This document shows positions 53,774 to 63,015 of a stretch of 64,000 bases of DNA, one piece after another; the stretch's first letter is position 1, and each line of letters begins with the position of its first letter. The notes below the pieces were generated by a model, which saw nothing but the letters and a program-made list of their open reading frames with translations, searched no databases and was not told the origin of the DNA. The position numbers and the translations under genes were made by a program. Source of the stretch: Aquimarina sediminis (GTDB lineage: Bacteria; Bacteroidota; Bacteroidia; Flavobacteriales; Flavobacteriaceae). The stretch spans positions 1 to 64,000 of the forward strand of contig NZ_POYJ01000008.1 of the NCBI RefSeq assembly GCF_002895435.1. Direction: 5' to 3'.

Positions 53774-54709
53774 ATGAAAGTTACAGTAGTAGGTGCTGGT
53801 GCAGTAGGTGCTAGTTGCGCTGAATACATAGCGATAAAGGATTTTGCTTCAGAAGTAGTAATATTAGATATTAAAGAAGGATTTGCAGAAGGTAAAGCAA
53901 TGGATCTTATGCAGACAGCATCCTTAAACGGATTTGATACCAAAATTACAGGTACTACAGGAGACTATGCTAAAACTGCAGGCAGTGATGTTGCTGTAAT
54001 TACTTCTGGGATTCCTCGTAAACCAGGGATGACCCGTGAAGAATTGATCGGAATTAATGCAGGTATTGTTAAAAGCGTATCAGCTAGTTTAATAGAACAT
54101 TCTCCTAATGCTATTATCATTGTAGTGAGTAATCCAATGGATACAATGACCTATTTAGTTCATAAAACAACCAATCTTCCAAAAAATAGAATTATTGGTA
54201 TGGGAGGAGCGTTAGATAGTGCTCGTTTCAAATATAGATTAGCAGAAGCTTTAGAAGCTCCGATTTCTGATGTTGATGGAATGGTAATTGGTGGTCATAG
54301 TGATAAAGGTATGGTGCCATTAACTAGATTAGCAACAAGAAATAGTGTTCCTGTTTCAGAATTTATTTCTGATGATAGATTAGAACAAGTAGCAGCAGAT
54401 ACCAAAGTAGGAGGGGCTACATTAACCAAGTTGTTAGGAACATCTGCATGGTACGCACCAGGAGCAGCAGTATCAGGATTAGTACAGGCAATAGCTTGTG
54501 ATCAAAAGAAAATATTCCCTTGTTCTGTCTTGTTAGAAGGAGAATATGGATTAAATGATCTTTGTATTGGTGCACCTGTTGTATTAGGTAAAAATGGAAT
54601 CGAAAAGATTGTAGAAATAGAACTTAGTGATGCAGAGAAAGCTAAATTAGCCGAAAGCGCAGAAGGAGTAAAGAAAACAAACGGATTGTTAGAGTTAAAG
54701 CCTGTTTAA
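53774..54709 (+). CDS. mdh: Malate dehydrogenase
   Basis: This 311-aa NAD-dependent enzyme of the TCA cycle is of the LDH-like type. It has GAGAVGA (7-13), substrate Arg residues in RKPGMTREEL, VSNPMDTMTY, and the catalytic His in GGHSDKGMVPL. A TATTTTCG box at 53727-53734, with TTTG 24 nt upstream, is a weak promoter candidate. Confidence 0.97.
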   Translation: MKVTVVGAGAVGASCAEYIAIKDFASEVVILDIKEGFAEGKAMDLMQTASLNGFDTKITGTTGDYAKTAGSDVAVITSGIPRKPGMTREELIGINAGIVKSVSASLIEHSPNAIIIVVSNPMDTMTYLVHKTTNLPKNRIIGMGGALDSARFKYRLAEALEAPISDVDGMVIGGHSDKGMVPLTRLATRNSVPVSEFISDDRLEQVAADTKVGGATLTKLLGTSAWYAPGAAVSGLVQAIACDQKKIFPCSVLLEGEYGLNDLCIGAPVVLGKNGIEKIVEIELSDAEKAKLAESAEGVKKTNGLLELKPV

Positions 54710-54734
54710 TTCATACATTAAATATAAATAACGA

Positions 54735-54767
54735 TAAGAGTTGCCTTTTGGCGGCTCTTGTTGTTTT
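54735..54767 (+). terminator. mdh terminator
   Basis: AAGAG-T-TGCC pairs with GGCG-G-CTCTT, followed by a T-rich tract. Confidence 0.7.
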
Positions 54768-54780
54768 TGAGCTATACGAT

Positions 54781-55719
54781 ATGGGTAAATTACTTTTTAG
54801 ATTATTGCTAATTCCTTTTCTCTTTTTGAGTTTGTATTCTTGTACTTTTGGTCCTCAACCCGATAAAATTATCAGAGCAACAGTTGAATTTGATGAGGAT
54901 TTAAAGTTTGGTAATATAGAAGTTGTTGAAATTTTCAAAAAGAGAATAGGTAAGATTTCGAATAATTTTAAAGTAGAAAAGATTGCAAATAGAAATCAGA
55001 TAATGATTGAATTTGCAACACACTATGATTCTGATAGAGCTAAAAAACTATTGATAACCCAAGGAGATCTTAATTTTTATGAAGCGTACAAAGTTGATGA
55101 AATAACACCTTTTTTTGAAGGGATTAACGATTTTTTTAATACGACAAAAGACCAAAATATAAGCCCGATTTTTGATATCACCTCAAACAAAGGACGTAAA
55201 GGAGGGGCTGTGCTCCTTACTGCTTTAGAAAAAGATACATTGTTGATTAATGAGTATTTATCTCTTGAGGAGCTAGGAAAAAAACTTCCGACTGAGAGGC
55301 GGTTTGTAAAATTTGTATGGGGAAGGAAAGAGAAATATACTAATAGTTTTTCTCTTTATGCCTTAAAGCTTAGTGAGCAATTAAAACCTGCCATTAGAGG
55401 AGGGGTTATTGAGCAAGCACGACAAGAATTTAATCAGATGTCAGACCCAACCATAACTTTTAAAATGAATGAAGAAGGATCGAAACAGTGGGAAGATCTT
55501 ACCGGTAAGGCTTTTAAAAATCATTTTCAAATCGCCATTGTTGTTGATAATGAGGTGTATAGTGCTCCTAGTGTTGCGACTGGTTCAATAAAAGGAGGAA
55601 TGTCAGAAATAAATGGAGGATTCACTCTAGAGGAAGCACAAGATTTGGCAAATATTTTGAATTCGGGAAGTATTCCGAAAGTAAATATCGTAAGTTTTAA
55701 TGTTGAAAAATTAAAATAA
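54781..55719 (+). CDS. Lipoprotein with SecD P1-head domain
   Basis: This 312-aa protein starts at ATG 54781. It has a lipobox LYSC and no transmembrane segments. Its body is clearly related to the periplasmic P1 domain of the nearby SecDF: GRKGGAVLLTALEK, ERRFVKFVWGRKEK, GGVIEQARQEFNQ, WEDLTGKAF, QIAIVVDNEVYSAPSV and GGFTLEEAQDLANILNSG each match SecDF segments. It lacks the translocase membrane part. It may assist or modulate preprotein release outside the membrane, or have drifted to another chaperone role. Confidence 0.9.
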   Translation: MGKLLFRLLLIPFLFLSLYSCTFGPQPDKIIRATVEFDEDLKFGNIEVVEIFKKRIGKISNNFKVEKIANRNQIMIEFATHYDSDRAKKLLITQGDLNFYEAYKVDEITPFFEGINDFFNTTKDQNISPIFDITSNKGRKGGAVLLTALEKDTLLINEYLSLEELGKKLPTERRFVKFVWGRKEKYTNSFSLYALKLSEQLKPAIRGGVIEQARQEFNQMSDPTITFKMNEEGSKQWEDLTGKAFKNHFQIAIVVDNEVYSAPSVATGSIKGGMSEINGGFTLEEAQDLANILNSGSIPKVNIVSFNVEKLK

Positions 55720-55815
55720 TGGTAAGAACTAATCATTAAATTTTGGTTATCGATCTGTATAAGGAATGGAAATAGAATATTTGTTTCAAGACTTTACAAT
55801 TGCGGTTTATATTTC

Positions 55816-55823
55816 TATATTTG
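55816..55823 (+). promoter_or_regulatory. -7 box giving a leaderless mRNA
   Basis: TATATTTG matches TAnnTTTG and ends 4 nt before the ATG at 55828. Initiation at the usual distance would fall on or near the start codon. Confidence 0.55.
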
Positions 55824-55827
55824 CGGG

Positions 55828-56445
55828 ATGAAGAAGAAATGGTACTTCGGCACTTTAATTACTGCATTTGCACTACTTGTTGCAATTAAGCAACAAACCG
55901 TTGTACCTAATCAAGAAATAGTTTTAGAGTTTCTTAATGGCGAGCTAAGTTCTCCAGAAGCCCAAAATGCGATAGCAGTTGTCAAAAAACAATTGCAGTC
56001 GATAGGAGTAGAGGATACCAAAATATCCAAAGAATTAGGGGATGGTAAGCTCAAAATTACATACTACAGTAATGCCGATGTAGAGGATATAAAAAAACTA
56101 TTTTCAGAAGGGCAAAATGTAGAGATTGATCATGTTTTTTATGATCAAAATGAAGATGATAATGAATTGCCACTTAGTGAAAACTCAAAAGAATATAGCC
56201 TTGATGTATATGAAATCCAAAAAAACACAGATTTTGATACGGATTTTAATGGCAAATATGTTTTAGAAGCTGAACAAAAACATGGAGGTAATTCTAGTTT
56301 TAATGTATACAGTTTTGTTGCAGAAACAGATGACACTTTTGGCAGGCTCATAAAAGTAGCACAAAAAGTAAATACAAATATTGCGATAGCAATAGATAAT
56401 ACTTCATATAAAATTCCTGAAGTAAGAGCTGGACCAATCACTTGA
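55828..56445 (+). CDS. Membrane-anchored protein, possible second SecD-related
   Basis: This 205-aa protein has an N-terminal anchor (about residues 5-20, WYFGTLITAFALLVAI). The rest is soluble and acidic. The stretch AQNAIAVVKKQLQSIGVEDTKISKELGDGKLKITYYS recalls the SecD pattern AIEVLRKRIDKFGVTQPNIQRLGESGRILVEL, the ferredoxin-like base of P1. Similarity is weak. It lies between the SecD-head lipoprotein and secDF, which supports a common theme. No membrane translocase helices are present. Confidence 0.75.
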   Translation: MKKKWYFGTLITAFALLVAIKQQTVVPNQEIVLEFLNGELSSPEAQNAIAVVKKQLQSIGVEDTKISKELGDGKLKITYYSNADVEDIKKLFSEGQNVEIDHVFYDQNEDDNELPLSENSKEYSLDVYEIQKNTDFDTDFNGKYVLEAEQKHGGNSSFNVYSFVAETDDTFGRLIKVAQKVNTNIAIAIDNTSYKIPEVRAGPIT

Positions 56446-56472
56446 TTGGATTTGAAAGCTTTTAAGGGAATC

Positions 56473-56497
56473 CTAAAAAATTAATCACAATTTTTAG
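56473..56497 (+). terminator. Weak terminator-like hairpin
   Basis: CTAAAAAATT pairs with AATTTTTAG around AATCAC, 28 bp after the stop of the 205-aa gene. Confidence 0.45.
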
Positions 56498-56665
56498 AAA
56501 AAATCAGAAGGTATTCATAGTGCTAAAAACTAGTTTAATTTCTGAATATCCCATGAGTCATTAGTATGATAATGCTCAATCACATAATAATAAATAATTA
56601 AAATAACCGTCAAACCTAAAGCGTGTAATTGCTCGTTTTAATTGGTTTGACTAAATAAACAAATA

Positions 56666-59600
56666 ATGCAAAATAAAGGAATTGTTAGGGTATTTGCTAT
56701 TTTATTTGGCTTGGTATGTATTTACCAATTGTCATATACGTACTTAACCTATACAAAAGAAAAAGAGGCAGAGGTTTATGCAAAGCAAAAATATTCTGAT
56801 GCCGTAGATAATTATTCAAAATTAAGAGAGACCGCAGAGAAAAACTACCTGGACTCTATAGGGAAGGAAGAAATTTTTGCAGGTATAACTTATAATGATG
56901 CAAAAGATAAAGAACTAAATAAAGGTCTGGATCTTAAAGGAGGTATAAATGTTATTCTTCAGATTTCTGTAAAAGATATCTTAAGTGGATTGGCTAATAA
57001 ATCTAAAGACCCTTCATTTAACCAAGCATTATTAGCTACGGATGAAGTACAGAAAAATAGCCAAAATACATATATAGAGGATTTCTTTACAGAATTTGAG
57101 AAGATTCCTGATGCAAAATTAGCTTCACCAGATATTTTTGCTAATAAAAATCTAAGTGATGATATTACTTATGATATGACTAATGAGCAGGTAAAACCTG
57201 TTTTAAGACGTAAAATTGATGAGTCTGTGGCTTCAGCTTTTGAAGTATTACGTAAGCGTATTGATAAGTTTGGTGTTACGCAACCTAATATCCAACGTCT
57301 AGGAGAGTCTGGGCGTATCTTGGTTGAATTGCCTGGAGCAAAAGATATCGATCGTGTAAGAACTTTGGTTACCAGTACTGCTCAATTAGAATTTTGGGAT
57401 GTTTATAAGATGGAAGAAGTATTTAATCATCTTATTGCTGCAAACAACTTGCTTAAACAAGATCTTGAAAGTGTAAAGGAAACCAAAGAAGAAGTAGCAG
57501 AAACTAATGAAGCAGTTACTGATTCTACAAAAGTAGATACTACGCAGGTTGATACAACGCAGGTTGATACAACGCAAGCTAGTGAAGATAACCTAATCGA
57601 TGATTTATTAGAGAATGCAGAGGATTCTACAGATATAGAAGCTCAGGTAAATCCGTTATTTGATTTAATTGCAGGACAAGGAAGACAAGGAGGACCAGTA
57701 ATTGCGATTGTAGAGAAAAAGAATGCTGATAAATTTATGGCATACCTTAACGATCCTAGAGTTAGAGCTTTGCTACCAGTAGAGCAACGTTTTGTAAAAT
57801 TTGCTTGGGGAAAAGCCGTTAAGGATGCAGAAGTTCTGGATTTATATGCAATCAAAGGTAATAGAGATAATGATCCAGAATTAAGTGGTGGAGTAATTAC
57901 AGATGCCAGACAAGAGTATAACCAACAAGGAGTAGTTACTGTAACTATGCAAATGGATGGTAAAGGTGCTAAGAAGTGGGAAGAAATGACCGGTCGTGCA
58001 TTTAGTCAAAGAAGTCAGATAGCAGTAGTGCTTGATGATGTTGTATATTCTGCTCCGGGAGTAACTACGGGAGCTATTAGTGGTGGAAGAAGTGAGATTA
58101 CTGGAGATTTTACCATTGAAGAAGGTCAGGATTTAGCAAATGTATTGAGAGCAGGTAAACTTCCTGCATCCGCAGATATTATTCAGGCTGAGGTAGTAGG
58201 ACCATCTTTGGGACAAGAGGCTATTGATAGTGGAGTTATGTCTTTTGCTATTGCATTAGTGCTGATTCTAATCTGGATGATATTTTATTATGGTAAAGCA
58301 GGAGCTTTTGCTGATGTTGCTTTGGTAGTGAATATCTTGTTTATTTTTGGAGTATTAGCAGGTTTAAAAGCTGTATTAACTCTTCCTGGTATTGCTGGTA
58401 TTGTATTAACAATTGGTATGTCTGTTGATGCAAACGTTTTAATATTTGAAAGAATTAAAGAAGAGCTAGCCAAAGGGAAATCTCAGGCAGATTCGATAAA
58501 AGATGGATTTAGTAATGCACTATCATCTATTCTTGATGCAAATATAACAACTGGTCTTACTGGTTTAATTCTATTAGTTATTGGTACAGGACCGATTAAA
58601 GGTTTTGCTACAACTTTGTTAATAGGTATTTTAACGTCATTGTTTACTGCAATTTTTATTACCAGATTATTTATTGATGGTTATGGTAAAAATGGAAAAG
58701 AATTAGCTTTTTCTACAGGTGCGACTAAAAACCTGTTTAAGAATGTTAATATTAATTTCTTGAAGAAGCGAAAAATAGCTTATGTTATTTCAGGAATCTT
58801 AATTTTAATAGGTGTTGGATCTTTGTTTACTCAAAGTTTAGATTATGGAGTTGATTTTGTAGGAGGAAGAACATATACAGTTCGTTTTGCAAATGATGTC
58901 GAGCCTACAGCTGTAGAGAAAGATCTTGTAGCAACATTTGAAAGCGCACAGGCAAAAACATATGGAGCAAATAACCAGTTAAAGATTACAACAAAATATA
59001 AGGTTAATGAAACAGGTGAAGAAATTGATGCCGAAATCTCAAATAAATTATATACGGCATTAAAACCTTATCTAACTGATGGATTGACTTATGATGATTT
59101 TGCTAATGGAGATGAAGATAAGCAAGTAGGAATTATGTCATCTATGAAAGTAGGACCTACAATTGCAGATGATATTAAGCAAGCTGCATTCTGGTCGGTA
59201 CTCGCATCATTGATTGTGGTGTTCTTGTATATCTTACTTAGATTTAGAAGATGGCAGTTTAGTTTGGGTGCTGTAGCAGCGGTATTCCATGATGTATTGA
59301 TAGTACTTGGGGTATTCTCTCTAACATACAAATTTATGCCGTTTAACATGGAAATTGATCAAGCATTTATTGCTGCGATACTTACCGTTATAGGGTACTC
59401 TTTAAATGATACCGTGGTAGTATTTGATAGAATTAGAGAATTCTTTAATGAGTACACAGGGAGACCATTGGATAAAAATGTTAATGCGGCTTTAAATAGT
59501 ACGTTAAGTCGTACCTTAAATACATCATTAACTACATTACTGGTACTTGTTGCAATCTTTATATTTGCAGTGCCTTTAAGAGGGTTTATGTTCTCATTAA

Positions 59601-59719
59601 TTATTGGTGTGGTGATCGGTACATACTCGTCATTGTTTATAGCAACTCCTATAATGTATGATACAGTACGTAAAGTCGGTTTAAAGACTAAAGTAAAAGA
59701 AGTTGAAGAGAAGAAGTAA
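56666..59719 (+). CDS. secDF: Protein translocase SecDF (fused)
   Basis: This 1017-aa fusion has SecD in the first half and SecF in the second. SecD begins with a transmembrane helix and a long P1 domain (LDLKGGINVILQ, AFEVLRKRIDKFGVTQPN, GGVITDARQEYN). SecF starts near residue 695 with VISGILILIGVGSLFTQSLDYGVDFVGGRTY. Both halves end in membrane clusters with the conserved DANVLIFERIKEEL and NDTVVVFDRIRE. It uses the proton gradient to complete Sec export. An acidic, Thr-rich linker (residues about 277-325) carries three TTQVD repeats. Confidence 0.98.
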   Translation: MQNKGIVRVFAILFGLVCIYQLSYTYLTYTKEKEAEVYAKQKYSDAVDNYSKLRETAEKNYLDSIGKEEIFAGITYNDAKDKELNKGLDLKGGINVILQISVKDILSGLANKSKDPSFNQALLATDEVQKNSQNTYIEDFFTEFEKIPDAKLASPDIFANKNLSDDITYDMTNEQVKPVLRRKIDESVASAFEVLRKRIDKFGVTQPNIQRLGESGRILVELPGAKDIDRVRTLVTSTAQLEFWDVYKMEEVFNHLIAANNLLKQDLESVKETKEEVAETNEAVTDSTKVDTTQVDTTQVDTTQASEDNLIDDLLENAEDSTDIEAQVNPLFDLIAGQGRQGGPVIAIVEKKNADKFMAYLNDPRVRALLPVEQRFVKFAWGKAVKDAEVLDLYAIKGNRDNDPELSGGVITDARQEYNQQGVVTVTMQMDGKGAKKWEEMTGRAFSQRSQIAVVLDDVVYSAPGVTTGAISGGRSEITGDFTIEEGQDLANVLRAGKLPASADIIQAEVVGPSLGQEAIDSGVMSFAIALVLILIWMIFYYGKAGAFADVALVVNILFIFGVLAGLKAVLTLPGIAGIVLTIGMSVDANVLIFERIKEELAKGKSQADSIKDGFSNALSSILDANITTGLTGLILLVIGTGPIKGFATTLLIGILTSLFTAIFITRLFIDGYGKNGKELAFSTGATKNLFKNVNINFLKKRKIAYVISGILILIGVGSLFTQSLDYGVDFVGGRTYTVRFANDVEPTAVEKDLVATFESAQAKTYGANNQLKITTKYKVNETGEEIDAEISNKLYTALKPYLTDGLTYDDFANGDEDKQVGIMSSMKVGPTIADDIKQAAFWSVLASLIVVFLYILLRFRRWQFSLGAVAAVFHDVLIVLGVFSLTYKFMPFNMEIDQAFIAAILTVIGYSLNDTVVVFDRIREFFNEYTGRPLDKNVNAALNSTLSRTLNTSLTTLLVLVAIFIFAVPLRGFMFSLIIGVVIGTYSSLFIATPIMYDTVRKVGLKTKVKEVEEKK
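57535..57582 (+). repeat. 15-bp tandem repeat in secDF
   Basis: Three copies of a 15-nt unit read GTTGATACAACGCAG with small variations and encode the VDTTQ repeat in the SecDF P1 linker. Codon-level repeats suggest slippage expansion. Confidence 0.8.
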
Positions 59720-59746
59720 TATGCCTTCTTGAAGATTAAATTAATA

Positions 59747-59788
59747 AAAAAAGCCGCCATAAAGACATGTCTTTATGGCGGCTTTTTT
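59747..59788. terminator. Strong terminator after secDF
   Basis: A 42-bp perfect palindrome, AGCCGCCATAAAGAC with its inverse, is flanked by A- and T-runs and works on both strands. Confidence 0.92.
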
Positions 59789-59820
59789 ATTGGTGTTTAC
59801 TATGTGCTGCCAGTATGTAT

Positions 59821-59921
59821 TCTTTGCAGTAATGTAGATATTTATTGTATTAATGTAGATATGCTTTGCAATGACGTAGATGCTTCTTGCAATGATGTAG
59901 ATATGTATTGTATTTTGAGAG
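59821..59921. repeat. 21-bp tandem repeat, about 4.5 copies
   Basis: ATGTAGATAT recurs at 59832, 59853, 59874 (as ACGTAGATGC) and 59895, an exact 21-nt period, with TTGCAATG or TTGTATTA filling the unit. On the plus strand it would encode a 7-residue C-x-N-V-D repeat, but no supported gene covers it. It sits between secDF and the DUF192 gene. Confidence 0.8.
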
Positions 59922-60019
59922 TTTAGAGTTAAAAAAATTAAAGCTAGGCGTTGACTATACAGTGATTTATCCAAAAAAGTACAACAATTGGTATAAATCT
60001 TCTTATGTCAGATTCAAGC

Positions 60020-60529
60020 TTAATTATTGCTTTTGATTTTAGTAAAAGAAATAGAGTCCCCTTTTTTAAGATTCCAAGTGTCTGATAGTTTAGCATTTAC
60101 CTCTAGTACGTATTGCGCAGGTCCCTCAGAGGGTAATGATGATTCGTTAAGAGGTTGAGCATTTTTTTGTATGCTTACTACTCTTTGTTGTGCATCGAGA
60201 TATATAATGTCTAATGGCAATTTGGTATTTTTCATATAAAAATAACGAGGTGCTTCTTCTGGAAAGACAAATAGCATTCCCTGATCATTTTGCATAGATT
60301 TTCTATACATAAGACCCGTTTCTCTTTCATAATCAGAATCGGCTATTTCTATATCTAACTTAGTAATTGGATTAGGAATTGAATCTTTTAGATCAAATAA
60401 AGAAAGCTCACCTTCTTTGGTGAACGTAACTTCTTTGGTTAGGTTCTGATTATTTTTAGAATCTGTTTTGCATGAAAATATACTTAATGTAGCACATGCA
60501 AGGATTGAAATATATATAGTTTTTTTCAT
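60020..60529 (-). CDS. DUF192 lipoprotein
   Basis: This 169-aa protein starts at ATG 60529 (MKKTIYIS), giving a lipobox IFSC. The DUF192 signatures are YERETGLMYRKSMQNDQGMLFVFPEEAPRYFYMKNTKLPLDIIYLD and the late YVLEVNA. The GLMYR and MLF(V/I)F motifs define the family, whose fold resembles a small beta barrel. The function is not established. An upstream in-frame start would run through a terminator hairpin, so it is rejected. Confidence 0.9.
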   Translation of the reverse strand: MKKTIYISILACATLSIFSCKTDSKNNQNLTKEVTFTKEGELSLFDLKDSIPNPITKLDIEIADSDYERETGLMYRKSMQNDQGMLFVFPEEAPRYFYMKNTKLPLDIIYLDAQQRVVSIQKNAQPLNESSLPSEGPAQYVLEVNAKLSDTWNLKKGDSISFTKIKSNN

Positions 60530-60555
60530 CGGTTTTTTTATAAGAGCTAAAAGTA

Positions 60556-60599
60556 GATAAAAAAGCCGCACTTCAAAAATATGAAGTACGACTTTTATC
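60556..60599 (-). terminator. Terminator of the creD operon
   Basis: GATAAAA and ACTTCA arms pair with TGAAGT and TTTTATC across about 44 bp with small mismatches. It lies after the creD stop and just before the DUF192 start. Confidence 0.6.
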
Positions 60600-60659
60600 A
60601 ACTAACTAACCAGCACTTTTTATACTATTTTTTCTTGATATGTTATGGTGTCTTTTTTC

Positions 60660-62015
60660 TCAATCATTCCCCCAATCAATTTTACGAGAGATCATCATTA
60701 TGGCTCCTAGTATTAAGAACAGTCCAATACTACCTACTAATAGTGCATAACTCTCTAATTGTATGATGACAAATATAAAGGTGTATAAAGCAGCCAAAGA
60801 AGCGGCAATAAAGCCCATGAATTTAAGGCTTTTGAGTATTGCTTTAGAATATATAGAGATAAGTAATACTACCGCTGCACCTGCAATGATATAGGCTTGT
60901 AAAAAACTAGAATGTTCGGATATTGAAATCAATAAGGTGTAAAACATCGTTAGTGCCAAACCAATCATTAAATATTGAAAAGGATGAATGTTTATTTTGC
61001 TTATGGTCTGGATTAAGAAGAATACTAAAAAGGTTAGGGCAATAACAAGATATCCGTACTTGGCGGCACGTTCACTTTTTTGGTATTCATCTACCGGGAT
61101 TAGTAGTTTTACACCAAATGCAGAAGAATCTATATGTGGTAATTGTCCAAAAAACTCTTGTTCGAATTCTCTGTTAATCTGCAAAACTTTCCAGTTAGCC
61201 TTGAATCCGTCTTTGGTAATTTCCTTTGTTTTGGTATCAGGTAAGTAGTTTCCGTTAAAACTTGGTGAAGCCCAATTAGAGGTCATGGCTACATTTGTCT
61301 CACGACCAACAGGGATAAAACGCAGCTGTTCACTACCGTTAATTACAAGATCAAGACTGAAATTGACTTCATTTTCTTTTGGTAAAGAGCTTTCTTTAAG
61401 AAATTTGGTTTCTAAAGTATTTGTATATGAGTTTTGCGTATATCTAGATCGCAAAGGGTAATTGTCTGTTCCTAGTTTTAACTCCAGATTGCTTCGTATC
61501 CCTTTTAAATTTGTGGAGTTTATGATTACAGTGGCTTTATTCCAAAGAATATCAGATTCTTTAATGTCTTGCGTCTCAAAATTAGGAGTTGTAAAAGAAC
61601 CTTTTATACTCATGTCTGCGGTATAAACAACAGATTCATATATACTTCTTCCTAAAGTCTCTGATTCTATATTGCTTTTGATATCCAATGTATTTGGGAA
61701 AAAGTATGCATGCATTATGGTGATGATATCTTCTTCTGAGTATGATTTCGTTTTTTCATCCCAAGTTTTTTTTAATGTATGTATTTGGTATGGGATTTTA
61801 AGTACAGGTCCATACAGTAAAACTTCATTTCCCCATTTTTGATTAATCTCTTTTACAACCTCTTCTTGTCGATACGAGCGTTCTCGTATCAAATCTTTGA
61901 TATATGATAAAGGAATTAATAATACAAGGATTAGTATACCAACCATTAGCATTCTAACAGTAATAGATGTCTTAAGCCATTGTCCAAAGGACTTTTTTTG
62001 TTTTTGGGTTTCCAT
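60660..62015 (-). CDS. creD: CreD-family inner membrane protein
   Basis: This 451-aa protein has one N-terminal helix (about 21-41), a large periplasmic domain, then five or six helices from about 320 on. The family signature is LLIPLSYIKDLIRERSYRQEEVVKEI followed by WGNEVLLYGPVLKIPY, and SSAFGVKLLIPVDEYQKSERAAKYG. CreD is linked to beta-lactam and colicin tolerance in enterobacteria. Here it closes an operon headed by a winged-helix regulator, an arrangement common in Bacteroidetes. Confidence 0.93.
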   Translation of the reverse strand: METQKQKKSFGQWLKTSITVRMLMVGILILVLLIPLSYIKDLIRERSYRQEEVVKEINQKWGNEVLLYGPVLKIPYQIHTLKKTWDEKTKSYSEEDIITIMHAYFFPNTLDIKSNIESETLGRSIYESVVYTADMSIKGSFTTPNFETQDIKESDILWNKATVIINSTNLKGIRSNLELKLGTDNYPLRSRYTQNSYTNTLETKFLKESSLPKENEVNFSLDLVINGSEQLRFIPVGRETNVAMTSNWASPSFNGNYLPDTKTKEITKDGFKANWKVLQINREFEQEFFGQLPHIDSSAFGVKLLIPVDEYQKSERAAKYGYLVIALTFLVFFLIQTISKINIHPFQYLMIGLALTMFYTLLISISEHSSFLQAYIIAGAAVVLLISIYSKAILKSLKFMGFIAASLAALYTFIFVIIQLESYALLVGSIGLFLILGAIMMISRKIDWGND

Positions 62016-62047
62016 ATGTATAAAATTTTTATAGTATTCGTATTATT

Positions 62048-62704
62048 TTAATTTTCGTTTTTTTTGATATGATAGTATTGGATCATTCTGTATGTAATGA
62101 TTAAGAAAATGCCAAAACCAATAGTGAAACCCCATGTGTTGAGGTGTTGACTAGGAAATAGGATTCTTTTAGCAATGTCTGATAGAATACCAATTGGGTT
62201 TTGTATGATATCCCAGCTATTCCATCTAAGGATTCTTCCAAGATAAATCCCGAAACCACAAAGCAGTAAAACTATGTAAATTATGATGTTAGTCATTTTT
62301 GCAGAAAAGCGCTCTAATAGTAATGTTTGCATCATTCTTAAAGAAGCAAAACCGATGATCATCCCATTGATAGCAAAAGAGAGAATGAGTAAAACATCAA
62401 ACCAAACAGACTGTAAAGTACTTAATTTGATATGCTGAAGATCAGTAAGGATATACGGGGAATTTGGTAAAAAAACTAACCAGGTGATAAAACCAATCCA
62501 GAAGATAAAATGATTGGTTTTTCGTAGGCTTAGTATTAATACAATGGCATATGGTATGCATGCTAAAAACAAATTCCAGACTAAGAATAGATAAAAAGAA
62601 GTGTCGGTTTTTATAATCCTTGTGCATAGTAATAGTAAACTAAAAGCTACCGCAGTAATAAACCCTTTGATAAAAGGTAGTTGTTTTTGTATGGTATTAA
62701 TCAT
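62048..62704 (-). CDS. DUF1361 membrane protein
   Basis: This 218-aa integral membrane protein has about seven hydrophobic helices. Typical DUF1361 features are FLVWNLFLACIPYAI, WLVFLPNSPYILTDLQHI and GIYLGRILRWNSWDI. Its function is unknown. The stop and start codons of neighbouring genes overlap by 4 bp (ATGA), showing translational coupling with the 104-aa protein upstream and co-expression with creD, 32 bp downstream. Confidence 0.9.
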   Translation of the reverse strand: MINTIQKQLPFIKGFITAVAFSLLLLCTRIIKTDTSFYLFLVWNLFLACIPYAIVLILSLRKTNHFIFWIGFITWLVFLPNSPYILTDLQHIKLSTLQSVWFDVLLILSFAINGMIIGFASLRMMQTLLLERFSAKMTNIIIYIVLLLCGFGIYLGRILRWNSWDIIQNPIGILSDIAKRILFPSQHLNTWGFTIGFGIFLIITYRMIQYYHIKKNEN

Positions 62705-63015
62705 GAGAGTGTGTTTTGAAGTGTTTTGTTTAGGATTGTTATGATAAATGAAATTGTTACCAGAAAATTTGCACTTAGTAGTATCATAGAAGTGCGATTT
62801 TCTTTATGATATTGGTAATGAATAAAGGAGTTGCCTATCAGCCCGATAAGCATAATCACATTTAGAACAGACATGATTAGAGTGTAAAAAAAGCTTATGT
62901 CCAGAATTATTTGTGATTGGGATATGAGAAATGATATTATTAAAAACAAGCCGGTAATGAAGTTTATAACTGTCATAATCACAGTGTTTTTATGTATCGG
63001 TTGTATTGTTTTCAT
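62701..63015 (-). CDS. Small membrane protein
   Basis: This 104-aa protein has three predicted transmembrane helices and almost no soluble part, with a short loop containing IHYQYHKENRTSM. It overlaps both the Coq4-like and DUF1361 genes by 4 bp, so it is a coupled operon member. I do not recognise a family. Confidence 0.75.
   Translation of the reverse strand: MKTIQPIHKNTVIMTVINFITGLFLIISFLISQSQIILDISFFYTLIMSVLNVIMLIGLIGNSFIHYQYHKENRTSMILLSANFLVTISFIITILNKTLQNTLS

Noticed and set aside
59729..59974. Cys-rich or Ile/Tyr-rich small frames over the 21-bp repeat
   Set aside because: Both begin in or near the secDF terminator and simply translate the repeat. No promoter supports them.
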